Shown here: one piece after another, positions 11,753-24,186 of the stretch
How positions within the stretch are numbered: position 1 is the first letter of the stretch
Layout of the letters: each line of letters begins with the position of its first letter
DNA from: Adineta vaga
Taxonomy: Eukaryota; Rotifera
DNA: 64,000 bases
Reading direction: 5' to 3'
NCBI GenBank assembly: GCA_021613535.1
Contig: CP075493.1
Location: 8,308,001 to 8,372,000, forward strand
The notes under the pieces: model-generated
Told to the model about the DNA's origin: nothing
Seen by the model: only the letters and a program-made list of their open reading frames with translations
Database searches by the model: none
Made by a program: the position numbers and the translations under genes

Positions 11753-13753
11753 TCTAAAATAATTGTCGTTCTTTTCATATCTAAATAGAAAGAGTAAAAC
11801 GAATCATTTGTTATTCTTGTAGTTTTGCCAGTTGAAGAATACTTTAAAACAATAACAAAACCTATCGGTAGAGGGCACACATCGTATTCACGTGATTAAT
11901 TGATAGAATCCAAGCGTAAAGAAGAAGAAAAAAGAAGCACACAAAACATATACATGTATTGAAAAAATAAAAGAAAGAGAACAAATTTTATTCATTCTCT
12001 AAAGATCTATCCTCATTGGTTTTTAATATACATATATACATATATATATTTCCGGTTGTAGAAGAGTATGAAGCAAAAAAAATGAGAAAAAGATATATTG
12101 TCTATTAAACATCAATATATACTGCTTTCTGTTGTCATTATTGAAAGACGAAAAAGAACGAAAGATAATGATTAGAGATTGATGATATTTTTTATGGTTG
12201 AATTTAAGAAACAAAAAAACAGCGTGGCGGACAGTTAGTAGCATCGCATCGCCCAGTATGTGTGACTCGACCGATCGATCGTTCGAAGAGAAAATTCGTT
12301 CTCACGTCATCTATTTGTTTTATATAGAACCAATGAAAATTTATTATAACAGTAAAGAGGGCTCTGATCGACGACATCAAATTCATTCATTATACATCAA
12401 ATTGGAATATATATATATATAAAGAAAATGAATAAGCGTAATTTTACTTTTTTTTTATAGGCACCTGAGGATATTTCAATATTACTTATAGTCGATGAAG
12501 AAGAATATTCAAATCGAATATTGTCTCAAGAATATTTTTAGACATCATTGTATGATGATGAATATACAAAACTTACATATTTTCGAGCAACAAATTGCAT
12601 CTAATGATTTATATTTTACGTGACACAAATATTATTTCTTTTCGATATTAATCATCGATAATTGTTTTTGAAAAATAAAACTAAGAAAATATCTCTTTTA
12701 TACGAATATCATTGATTTAGATCTTCTCTCATTGTGGATTCCACGTGATTTATAAAATCATATTTTGTCCTTCAGAACTTCTATTCAACAATATATATAT
12801 TACGTCATCCTCTCTAGTTCACATGAGTGTGACATAATACAAGTCTTCTATAACAGAAATTGAAAATTGTTTTTCTCTTTTGAGTTTTAGTAGTTCACTC
12901 ATAATAACATCTGCTTATATAATATCGATAAACTTCTTATAAAAATACGAGACAAGTTGTTGATAGTATACTTATGAATATATTAAACAAACAATAAGCT
13001 TCCGGACTTGATTGTATCTTACGAACAAGAAATAAAACTCTTTTCGGATCATCGCACATTTGAGTACCAACTATCAATATGTTTGTCTTGAAGTTAGGCA
13101 ACTCATCTTCGATTATTTTTTTTTCTCTCTCTCTTCTCTGTAACATTTCTCCTAGTCCCATAAGAGTCGCTGAATAGTATTCACTCAATGCTGTCTTGTT
13201 CATCTCGAAAGAGTTATTCACAAGGTATTTTTTTTGTTACTTTCTTATTCATACAACGTACTGGTAAGTTCAAAGTAGCTTTCAATAGGTACAGAACTGA
13301 ATGTACCTATGATTTAACATCTGACTTTTCCCATGAAGTAAATACGTGTATTAATGAAAATGTTGATTAAAATAAAAAATGACAAATTGTATTGCATTTT
13401 TCTTTCTTTTTTACGTATCAAATGGAACTGTACTCTTTCTCTTTCTCTTTGTCTTTCTCTCCTTCTTTCTTTCTTTCTTATTCTCTTGCTTAGAAGTTCA
13501 TATGTGGATATAACGATCAATTATAATGTTGATATGACAGGTGACGGTAGTTAGTTAGTAAAAACGGTAAGTATATAGTTTTATTGTATCTAAAAGAATT
13601 TTTATGAATAATTTCGATCATTTTAGTTGTTTTATAAGGAAAATGATGAATTATTCAATGTGATATGTCTACTATGTTTTCATCAGGAGAATAGGGAAAT
13701 CGATTTGTAAAATTGTTGCTTCTTTTATTTCAGATGATTTGATTGAATCTCCA
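11753..13753. other. Divergent intergenic region; 5' leader intron and microsatellite
   Basis: This 2 kb stretch lies between the divergent kinase gene and the WAP/sushi gene. A CT-rich run covers about 13431-13490. Near 13567 a GTAAGT donor pairs with the acceptor TTTCAG at about 13733, consistent with a 5'-UTR intron of the WAP/sushi gene. The three-codon uORF ATGATTTGA follows just before its start. Open frames at 12937-13221 and 12198-12422 have no recognisable domain. Confidence 0.5.
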
Positions 13754-16700
13754 ATGAAAACAAGAATGATCAAAACGTCTTCTCATCTTCTCCAATTCTT
13801 GTTTCTTTGGGAATTGATTAGTTTAACTAAAGGTATTTCTTGACAAATAGAAAAAAAAGTTCAATTTAAAATAATAATCTAAGGGCGTTATCGTAGACTG
13901 AAGTAATTTAGTCACGATGAATTTTTGTTTTGATTGAATGAAGAAGTAGAGTAAAACAAGGTCAGAGGGAGGAGCAATCAAATTAGACTAATGTTATTTT
14001 AATAGACATTTCTTTCAGGTTTGCTTTTTCTTTATTGTTGTTTCTATGACTATAAAGTGACTATTTAAAAATCAATTAATCAGTCTGATCGATTTCTTTC
14101 TTTGCTTTATAGCTTATTGGATTCGAGATCTATCATATTGTCCAAGAAAACGTGATGTAACTCGACAACGACAATGTTTTAAATCATGTTTTGATGATAG
14201 CGATTGTCGAAGTCGATATCGTTCCTGTGTATGTGATTATGATTGTGGTATGTCATGTGTAAAAAGAGGTACTGTTTTTGAATATTATCTTTGTTGTTAT
14301 GTCATTGATATGAATTCATATGGAATTTGTAGGTATTAGCTGTCCATTTCTATCACCTCCTGATCATGGAAAGATCGTTTATTCGAATGAAAATAAATTT
14401 GGTTCACGTGCAACATATGAATGTGATGCAGGTTTTGTTCTCGAAGGTGCAAAACATCGACATTGTCAAGGTGATATGTGGTGGGGACCAAGTGATTCTG
14501 TTCCATATTGTACAAAAGAAGGTATGAAGTAATTGAATTTGTCAAGATGATCATCTCTCGTGATTATTTAATTGTATATTGAGATAAGGATACAAACATT
14601 AACTTAGGTGTTCTATTTCTATTATATACATATATATTAGTCTAGACTTGTTATAATGTTCAATGAATTGAAGATAATTATGATAAAGTTAAAAATGTCA
14701 TAGAATCGAATTGATTTTTGCTCTTGTATTTTATATTAGTCTTTTGTAATCGACCACCTGATATCGTTAATGCTATTAATGATATTCCAAGTAGTATAAC
14801 AACATTTCATGTTGGCTATTCAATTCAATACACATGTTTAACTGGTTATGTCGGGTAACGAAAGAAAGAAATGATTCGAAGAGTTTCATAATGTCTATTA
14901 TTCTTTCATAGAAATGGTGCAACAACATCCGAATGTACGTTTCTAGGTCAATGGACATTTGCCACATTAAAATGTACTCGTAAGTAATAAATAGTTTGTT
15001 ATTCATTGGGAAATGAAATTTCTTATTAAATAGCCATTGATTGTGGTTCACCGGGTGTATTACGTGATGGATTTTTAAGTGGAGAAAGATTTGATTATCC
15101 AAATATTATTGCATTTTTTTGTAATGATGGATTTGAACTTATTGGTGATTATACCACAAGAGCTTGTCAAGAAAATGGTCTATGGTCAGGAACAATGCCT
15201 GTTTGTCGAAGTAAGAAAAATAATATAATTGAAAGTTTCTTTTTTTGAATAGTTTATAATTCGAAAAAGGAAACTATTGAATTCGAGATTTTTATTTTGT
15301 AGGAAAAACATGTGGTTCACCGCCATTAGTTTCTCATGGTGAAATTATTCAACCTGATCGAACAACAAATGAAACTGTTCAATATATTTGTGAAGATGGC
15401 TATCATTTACAAGGATCATCAATTTTAAAATGTTTTGCAGGTCAATGGCAACCTAAATCACCTATCTGTAAACGTAAGTTTTCCTATCTTTCAAACGATT
15501 TCATGATCGTAATATTTAGAGATCACATGCACTGATCCGCAATTAAACTTTAATGGACTTATTGAATACTTATCAAATAAGAATTCATCACAATATGCAA
15601 TTGATTCAATAGTTAAATTTCATTGTCCAAGAAATTTAACATTGAGAGGATCACGTGTCTCAAAATGTCATATCAATGGAAGTTGGATACCGAAAATTCC
15701 TAGCTGTGCAGGTTAGTTTGAAGTATCTATTTACTTTAACAAGACTTCTTTTATTTCTATGAATAGAACCGATTACTTGTTCAATTCCATCTTTACCTCC
15801 AACTGCTCGTTATATCAATCTTGATCCATCGATTGAGCACATAGAAGATGGAAGTCGATTAGAATATCTTTGTAGTAACTTTCGACGACGTCATCGAATT
15901 GTTTGTCGTCAAGGAGAGATTTTTCCAAAAATACCAAAATGTTTCATTGGTAAATACTATTTAAATCAAAGTACTTTACGCCTATTTTTCATATTTAGGT
16001 TGTCGAGTTCAAAATGATCAATTCATATTTTCAAAAAAATTCTATCATCATCGAGAAATAGTTGAATATATTTGCAATAATAATACTATTCCCCTCTTCA
16101 CCAATGAAACAATACGTTGTCTCAATGGTACACTTTCTAGACAGCCAATCTGTCGTAAAACTTCATTAATGTGTACTGTTCCACACACACTCTTTCTACG
16201 TAACATTGCAACAACAACAATACCATCAGGAACATTATTTCAAGTTGGATCATCTTTTTCATATACATGTATTCAAGATTATCAACCAACTAATGAATCG
16301 GGAATCGTCAAATGTCTTAATGATGGAACATTATCTCATCATGCACGTTGTGTACCCAATTCATGTAAAGAACATCCACCAGCAATCACCAATGGTCGAA
16401 CAATATTTTATTCCACTGTACATACTTCAATTGCAAGATATAGATGTTTTCCAGGTTATAGACTTGAAAATAGTAGTTTATCAAAATTAACATGTCACTA
16501 TGGTCTTTGGTTACCAAAGGAACCACCTAAATGTTTACCAAGTAATGATTACAGTTTTATTTTTGAACAAAACAGAATTTTCCAGTAACTTTTTACACTC
16601 CCATATTAAACATACATAGTTCAATTAGAATCTATTTTCATTCAATATTTCAAAAGTTGAATTTCATATTTCTACTGTAAATTATGTTTAGTCTTTTGTC

Positions 16701-17083
16701 CTAATCCTGGCCCATTGGAACATGGTACAATCTATGTAGTACTGAATGATGAGCGTATCTCGCCAGTACCTATTCGAAGTGAATTTCGTTCGTATATACC
16801 TACTGTTAATCATGGTCGAACAATTGAATTTGAATGCGACTTAGGTAAGATGAGTTATCTGTTATTATTTTGAATAAGTATTTACATCATTTCATACATA
16901 CAGGATATGGTCTTCAAGGTCCATCTGGTTTAACATGTAGCCATGGTCGATGGATGCCAGCTGAAAGACCACGTTGTATTCTCGGTGACCTTTCATTCAA
17001 GTTATTGTTCGAAATTTGATCTTCTTCTTTTATTTTTATTTTTAGAGAGTCATATCCAACCAAATATAGTATTTACTGGATAA
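13754..17083 (+). CDS. Secreted WAP + ten sushi (CCP) domain protein, LEV-9-like
   Basis: A signal peptide (HLLQFLFLWELISLT) leads into a WAP-type cysteine module in the exon at about 14113-14269, with FKSCFDDSDCRSRY and CDYDCGMSCVKR. About ten complement-control (sushi) repeats follow, mostly one per exon. Most have the Cys-Cys-Trp-Cys pattern; examples are GISCPFLSPPDHG, AIDCGSPGVLRDG, KTCGSPPLVSHG and FCPNPGPLEHG. Repeats 6-8 are divergent and lack parts of the Gly/Trp signature. The last exon adds ESHIQPNIVFTG and stops at 17081-17083, with no membrane anchor. A WAP domain followed by a sushi array is the architecture of nematode LEV-9, an extracellular factor that clusters acetylcholine receptors at neuromuscular junctions. 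That function is inferred from architecture only. Other sushi proteins (Hig, SVEP-like) are alternatives. Confidence 0.85.
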
Positions 17084-17858
17084 GAAATATCATAGATGAA
17101 GCTTGTCTTCATGTAAATCGCTCAGCGGCTTCTCTTTTCGATTTTAGTCATGAATGATGTTTTTTGTTCTTAATACGTTCTTTGTCAAATTATTTTATAA
17201 ATAATATGAATATTGCTCATATGTCTAACAATTAACAAATAAAACCATATCAACAAGAAAGTATATAAGTTAATCTATGAATAAATAACTTTGAAAAACA
17301 ATCGTATTCTATTACAACAAAAGCATATGATGTAATCATCATTTTATCTCGAAGAAAAATATTGAAAATAACAAAAGATGTTTATTCTAATGTGTAACAT
17401 AGCGTATATACAAACAATCGAACATTATATATAAAGAAACTTTTTTCCATGTGACATACTATATAAACGACGAAGGTAGTTATACATATTTAGATGACAT
17501 CGAAAAGAATCATAGAATAATTCTTTGGCTTGATATATTTTTTGTTTTATTCAATTGTTCGTCGACCTGGAGTTTGATGACACTATGACGATACGTTTGT
17601 TCTCGATATAAAGAAAGATATGCACGGCTAGTGAATGTCCACTGCGTGATTGCTTTGTGACAAATTGAACCCTTAGGATACGACGAAGTAGAGCAGAGAA
17701 AAAAAGAAAGAGAACGAACCTTTGTTATTATTATTCTCCTAGCTTTTCCGTCCACATCTTCAGTTCACTTCGATATACATATATATAATCGTAGACAAGC
17801 CAGAAGAAATATACATTCAACTACACTCAGTCAACTTTTTTCTTCTAAACGACATACT
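17084..17858. other. Intergenic; glutamine synthetase promoter region
   Basis: This spacer separates two plus-strand genes. An AATAAA element near 17236 fits polyadenylation of the upstream gene. An AT-rich TATA-like run (TACATATATATAAT, about 17775) precedes the glutamine synthetase start by about 80 bases. There is no further gene. Confidence 0.45.
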
Positions 17859-19245
17859 ATGCTATCTTCAATGAATCCAATGTTCACTAATACAGGTGCG
17901 ATGGACAAAAGCGTCCTTCGTCGGTATTTAGATCTTCCACAACCAAATGATAAAGTTATGGCAACTTACATTTGGATTGATGGTACCGGAGAAAATCTTC
18001 GTGGTAAATAATAAATTCAAAATAGTAATATTTTGTTTAATTATTGAAGATGAATAGGTAAAACACGAACAATTGATCATGAACCAAAATCACCACAAGA
18101 TTTGCCATGGTGGAATTTTGACGGTTCATCAACTGGTCAAGCTGAAGGTTCAAATTCAGATATTTATCTTAAACCAGTCGCTATTTTCAATGATCCATTT
18201 ATGCTTGGAAAAAATAAATTAATTATGTGTGAAACATATAAATATAATAAAGAACCAACTGGTGAGTAACTATTGAAAAATGATGCATTAAAATCGTATG
18301 ATTAATATGAATCTATTTCTAGCATCAAATAAACGACTTGAATGTGAAGAAGCAATGAAAACTGCAGCTACTCAACATCCATGGTTTGGAATGGAACAAG
18401 AGTATACACTTTTAGATCGTGATGGTTGGCCATTTGGTTGGCCAAAAGGTGGCTTTCCACATCCACAAGGTCCATATTATTGTGGTGTTGGTGCATCACA
18501 AGCACTTGGTCGAGATATTGAAGAAGCACATTATAAAGCATGTCTATATGCTGGAATTAATATTAGTGGAACCAATGCAGAAGTTATGCCTGCACAATGG
18601 GAATATCAAGTTGGACCATGTGAAGGCATTGATGCTGGTGATCAACTTTGGATGTCACGATATTTATTATTACGTATTGCTGAAGAATTTGGTGTTCAAG
18701 TTAGTTTTAATCCAAAACCTATTCCAGGTGATTGGAATGGTGCTGGATGTCATACTAACTTTTCTACCAAAGCAATGCGAGAAGCAAATGGTATTGAGTA
18801 AGTTCTTTTTTGAAATTTCTCGATAGTTTCTTATTCGATATGAATGTGTTTTTTTTCTCGTAGAGCTATTGATACAGCGATTAGTCAACTTAAAGCTCGT
18901 CATAAAACACATATAAGCGTCTATGGTCGAGATAATGAACGACGATTAACTGGTCGACATGAAACAGCTAATGTAAGTTGAAATTATGAGTATATCACAT
19001 CGAATTGATTGAAATATTTTTAGATCAATCAATTCAATGCTGGTATTGCTAATCGTGGTGCATCTATACGAATTCCTCGTCAAGTTGGTGAAGATAAATG
19101 TGGTTATTTAGAAGATCGTCGACCAGCGTCAAATTGTGATCCATATGCTGTCACTAATATCATTGTTCGCACTGTATGTCTTGGCGAAAAAGATATTGAT
19201 GAACTTCGATGTACAACAAGAAAAGCTATTACCGATAAAGAATAA
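17859..19245 (+). CDS. GLUL: Glutamine synthetase (type II, eukaryotic)
   Basis: This cytosolic enzyme makes glutamine from glutamate, ammonia and ATP. It is about 384 residues in five coding exons (17859-18003, 18058-18261, about 18323-18798, then two short exons, with stop TAA at 19243-19245). Motifs: [20 protein letters not shown] in the beta-grasp region, [12 protein letters not shown] with metal-binding glutamates, [29 protein letters not shown], and [10 protein letters not shown] followed by [14 protein letters not shown] in the active-site region. Length and motifs match animal GS (about 373 residues) with a short N-terminal extension [14 protein letters not shown] second in-frame ATG 12 bases downstream could also start the protein. 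Nothing suggests loss of function. Confidence 0.97.
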
Positions 19246-19411
19246 TACATTTTTAAAATTGAAATTAAGCATATCTCTTTCTTTTCTTGTACTGATTTAT
19301 GTGTGTGCGGGTGTATATAGCTGATAAGTGTAGCATGCTGTAGTGTACTCAGTTTTACTTGTCACTATCTTTATCCTTAGACAATAATCTTTTTTTTTTC
19401 ATTTATAATCA

Positions 19412-19417
19412 AATAAA
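19412..19417 (+). terminator. Polyadenylation signal of glutamine synthetase
   Basis: A canonical AATAAA lies about 167 bases after the glutamine synthetase stop, preceded by a T-rich run. Confidence 0.55.
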
Positions 19418-20873
19418 ATTCGTTATTATAACCATAGTATTCTCTATTATTTGAAATTTTATGTGTCGCCACTGCGATTTAGAAATAACACATTGTTAGT
19501 ATGATTGTAAAACCTTGTTTTATCAAAAATAATATGACAAGATTCTTCAGATTATGAAAGAACCATGTAATGTCTGTAAAGTTTCGGTAAATCATCGAAG
19601 AAAGTAATCATTATTCCTAATTAAAAAGTAAAAACATATGTCCTTGTACGATTATTTAATGCATTACTAAAAACAGTTATTTTACTTCTTCATCTTCTTA
19701 TCTTACCGAATGGTCAAGGACACTACTTATTCAATCTATATGCTTCACGTAACCATTTTTGTCATTATCATTTCATATTAGTCAACTGTAAAAAATCTGC
19801 GAGTTAATTTATTAGAGTTATAAATGAATATATCACAAAGGATCATTGATCAATATCAGATTTCATAGAATGTGATCAAGGCAACTAACTATTCCTCATC
19901 TGCATACAGTGATTAATTGAAACAGTATTAACTATTCGAATGATTTTCTCAGCGAAAAACGAACTGCGCGAAATATTGAGTAGCGAAAATACATTTTGCG
20001 CTCATTTGTTTTTTTCTCATCTATTGATACAATCATTTTTGTTTTTCATATATGTCTAGCGATCAAGGATTCTCTCAAAAACTCTGAAATCATCAATTCA
20101 TATTTTAACTACTATCAGGATATCAATCTTCTTTTACTTCTTTTTCCTTCTTCTCCTCATCATATATAATTTAAGAATCTCTTCTCCTTGAAGAACTACT
20201 CAAAAAAAAATGATTTCTGCTTCATTTAAAATCTTCTCATCAAAGAAATGCACGACGCATTTATATACATATTCTATCGATTTCCATTTTGTCCTTGTGA
20301 TATATATCTTGACAAACTTGACGTTTTTTTCTTCTTTGTTAAGAGATGTTTCAGTTATTCTATTAAAAATTTTAGTACTATTTCAACTATTCGTAGCAAT
20401 ATTTCATTTTCTACGGTAGTGAACATCTTCATATCCGTAAAAATAAAAACAAATTGTTTTATTACATTCATAGAAAACTAACGATTTTCATATATTATTA
20501 ATACGAAAGGCAAGAAAAAAAGATGATGATGCTATTATTTATCCATTACTAATAGATACTTTCAAGTTCGAATATCGATGATGAAAAAAAAAACAAATTT
20601 AATTAAAACCCAATTTGTTTCGGTATCTGTAGAACATCTTAAGAATCTAGAAGTCATCAACAGTTAATTATGATGTAAGATGTTTTCCTTTTCTATATCA
20701 ATTTCCTTCATATAATACAATCGATTATCAATGCAACTAGTCTTTCTAATTAAACAAATTGATTAAAACGAGGGTTTACGTAGATAAAATAATACATGCT
20801 TACTTATATTCATATTGAACAAAATATCTTTCGCCGATTTCTTTTTTATCTTATACATTTATCATTGCCTTAC

Positions 20874-20910
20874 AAACACACACACACGCACACATACACA
20901 CTCATACATA
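20874..20910. repeat. (CA)n microsatellite, imperfect
   Basis: An ACAC-repeat with CG and AT interruptions. Confidence 0.75.
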
Positions 20911-21540
20911 AGACATTTGTTCAAATTAGATATCACAATATTGAAGAGTAAAAGGGCGCTCTATGTTCATCATTATTAATCGTTTACGCTTGTACGTATA
21001 AAATTGTTTATGACCGTAAAATGAACATGGTCATCATTCACTCATCGAATGTTTGATAGTGTATGTGTTCTGTCTACACAAGAGAGTAATTATGATAGAA
21101 GGCTTTTTTCTTTCTCTCGCTCTCTCGCTCTTTCGAACATAAATTATTTTTTTGTATGTTTCTTAACAGAATCAAAAAAGAAGTGAGTAGAATATGGTTG
21201 ATGACATTTGGTTTCTTTTTTCTTTTTATTAGACAGATTTATCGACATGATTGAGAATATCAAGTTTCATTTATCGAACAATTTCAAACATTTGATGAAG
21301 TTAATTCTTCATGTCAGCCGGAAGTTAATACAATATGGCAGAGCGTGTCTAGACGGAAAGAACTATGAAGATGCTCTAACTTTTTTTTTCAGAGATGATC
21401 ATTAGTATTATAAGACATACTTCATATGCCTAATGTTGTTAGTAACAAGAGACAAACAGCCATTTTGTTTAATGCCGTTAGCAAGGAAAAAAAAGAAAGC
21501 CTATAAAAATGGTAACACGTCGTCTTTGGGGAAAGAGACA

Positions 21541-21580
21541 GAGAAAGAGAGAGAGAGAGAGCGAGAGCGAGAAAGAAGAG
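21541..21580. repeat. (GA)n-rich microsatellite
   Basis: GAGA and GCGAGA units form a purine-only strand apart from occasional C. Confidence 0.75.
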
Positions 21581-22062
21581 ATGCGGTACGTGCTTATGGA
21601 TGAATGAAAGAGACAGTGAGAGGAAAATGTAGTATTAGATCAGAGAATAAATGAAAGAAAGAAATATCTAGCTCTATCATACATAACAGCTTGATGAGTA
21701 GTTGGTTATTTATTGATATTATAGTAATAACAACAGTAACTTCATGCTGTTCATCCATCTTATTTCATATCAATGTTAGTTATTCATACAAATTATGATC
21801 TGTTCTTTTTCTATTCTCGTTTTTTTTCTCATTTATGCATTGATTAGACGATGTGTTGATTGAAGTTACTACCGACTGATCTATGTTTATTTACCAATGG
21901 GCATATATATGATGATCCTTTTTCTTTTATATATACAGTTTGTAGAGATAAAATTATTGCATAGCTCAATGAGACGAGAAAACGTGACCTCGACAAAGAG
22001 AATACTTAACCGATGATGATCATAACTATTTTCCTTTTTTAGATCTTCTTCTTTTCTTCATT

Positions 22063-23361
22063 ATGGGAAATTCGTTACCCCAACTCACAGTACATCGATC
22101 ATTACGAACACCGAAAACCAAATCACCCTATCCAGCATTAAAAAAATCACGTAGTTTACGAGAGTATACTCGTAAAACGTCGTCAATTAGCAATTGTCTC
22201 AATAGTAATAATAATAATCGACGAAATATTTCATTGTCAAAACCACAATCATTACCACCGACAGATGCTGAAGTATTTGATATTCATGCATTACGTTGTC
22301 AAATATCCACAACGAATGAAGATGAAGGTGAAAAGCAATTATTAAAACAGCTTGACTATATTCATTCATGTGTACGAAAAGATAAAGGTTTATTTGGTAA
22401 GAAAATTTAATTATCGAAAAATGAAAACGAAAATCTATAGAATTAATTATTTGAATAGGTAAAATGACAGAAAATTTACAAAATAAGCATATTTTTTCGA
22501 ATGATGAACCAGAAAATACTCATATATTAGATCAAACACCAGATGAATATCATATGGATTATCAATCGATCTATTTACAAACATTTGATGGCGAATTTAT
22601 TCATGCATATTGGATATATCAGTCAGGAGATATCAATAATACAACAACACTTTTATATTTTCATGGTGCAGGTGGAAATATTTCACATCGACTTGAAGTT
22701 CTTCAACTTTTCTATGAAAATCTTCAATGTAATATTTTAGTTATTGATTATCGAGGTATATATGTATAAATCATATTGCTGATTAATTCATCGGTTTGAA
22801 TTCATAGGATTTGGAAAAAGTACGGGTACTCCATCAGAACTTGGTTTGTATATCGATGCTCAAACTGCGTATGATTATTTAATCTATAAACAAAAAATCT
22901 TGCCCGAAAATATTCTTGTACTCGGTACAAGTCTTGGAGCATCTGTTGCTATTCAACTTGTTAGTGATCCATTAAATCGTGTAAAAGTTGCGATATTTGA
23001 AAATGCTTTCATCTCTGTACCTGAAGTGGCAAAATATTTCTTAACATATGCAAAAAGTGTTCTTGGTGTAACAAAATCCATTGGCTTTATTTATTTATTT
23101 GATTCATTAGCAAAAGTACGACGGATAGAATGTCCATGTATTTATTTAACCGGCCTACTCGATCCTTTGATTCCAACATGGATGTCAAATAGTTTATATA
23201 ATGAAACAAATTTAGCAATTAAACGACAATTGTACGAATATCCATTTGGTAAACATAATGATTTGCCAGTGATGAGAGATTATTTTGAGAATATACAATC
23301 GTTTATTAATGAATTATCATTATTGAAATCGGAAACTGAACAAGTGGTGCTAAAACAATAA
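22063..23361 (+). CDS. Alpha/beta hydrolase, ABHD13/BEM46-like, with N-myristoylation-type start
   Basis: Exons 22063-22396, 22459-22755 and 22808-23361 join to 394 residues. The hydrolase core has the oxyanion-hole motif LLYFHGAGGNISHRLEVL, VIDYRGFGKSTGTPSELGLY, nucleophile elbow GTSLGASVAI, acid residue in TGLLDPLIP, and catalytic histidine in GKHNDLP. These match animal ABHD13 and fungal BEM46 in order and spacing. ABHD13 normally begins with a membrane helix. Here the protein begins MGNSLPQL, a good N-myristoylation consensus (Gly2, Ser4), followed by about 130 disordered basic/Ser-rich residues, so membrane attachment may be by lipid instead. That is inference. Substrate is unknown; serine-hydrolase activity is likely because the triad is complete. 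Confidence 0.88.
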
Positions 23362-24186
23362 GATTCTCTATTTCATCTTATTATCTTTTGATATGAACAT
23401 AAATTTAATGTTTATAATTCATTGAAAATTTTGTAAAAATATGGATAAATAAATAATTGTGTGTGCATGTGTGGATTATTTGATAGAAAAACGAGTATAT
23501 ACATAGATGAATATGTTTTGATACAGATATTTGTTATTTGATACGAGTCATAGAGCATCAAGGTTAGAATCTTTTTCAACAAAATTATTATCAATAGTAA
23601 TATAAATAACTAAAGACCTTTTCTGATGGGATAAGAAAAGGACATTGTGAAATATCGCATCATCAAAGACGACGACGACGACGACGACAACGATAAAATA
23701 TGACCATGTAAGCAATGTATAGGAATGTATCGGATTACTTTCATGAACAGCTGTAAGATGAGCATTCTGATTATTGGAATGTTTTGTAAACGAATATAAT
23801 CTTTGGTAATTAACTCTAACACGTTCCCAGTTGAATTGGATGATAAAGATTAGAATCACATACAATTGATGTAGACATGTCAAAAGAATCAATTACGCAA
23901 GACGTGATTTTGTGTTATCATTGTAAAAGAGCAAGGTTCAAATAAGTATCTTCCATGAAGTCTAATCATTATTGATTCTAATTGTAATTCATTTTAGACT
24001 TTCATAAAGTTTTCAATGATGAAATCGAACGAATCGCAACGAAAAGCTTTACATCATAGTAATCACTTTGTATGGTATGTCATCATATTTCATCATTCTT
24101 TCACATTCTAGACTATATAAATATATTTTGAGTCAAAACATCCGTTTCTAAAAATTATATTCTTTATATTTCGTTTTTGAGGTAAT
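23362..24186. other. Intergenic between hydrolase and glycyl-tRNA synthetase
   Basis: AATAAA elements near 23445 fit the hydrolase 3' end. A (GAC)7 repeat lies at 23668-23688. Minus-strand open frames at 23548-23892 are by-products of this repeat. No gene is supported. Confidence 0.5.
23668..23688. repeat. (GAC)7 trinucleotide repeat
   Basis: Seven perfect GAC units. Confidence 0.85.

Larger units (their letters stand above)
19246..22062. other. 2.8 kb intergenic region, no supported gene
   Basis: It contains the glutamine synthetase 3' end, a (CA)n tract near 20874-20910, CT/TCGC repeats near 21110-21133 and a GA-rich tract at 21541-21580. Short open frames at 19136-19324, 20210-20481 and 21208-21405 have no domain. 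The right end should hold the promoter and 5' leader of the hydrolase. Confidence 0.5.

Noticed and set aside
12937-13221. Minus-strand 94-codon frame with partly protein-like text (NILIVGTQMCDDPKRVLFLV)
   Set aside because: No recognisable domain, no convincing splice partners, and it sits in an AT-rich spacer with a purine repeat. It may be a gene relic, but the evidence is too thin for a feature.
23548-23892. Minus-strand frame with a valine/serine run
   Set aside because: The run comes from the (GAC)7 repeat; nothing else in the frame looks like a protein.
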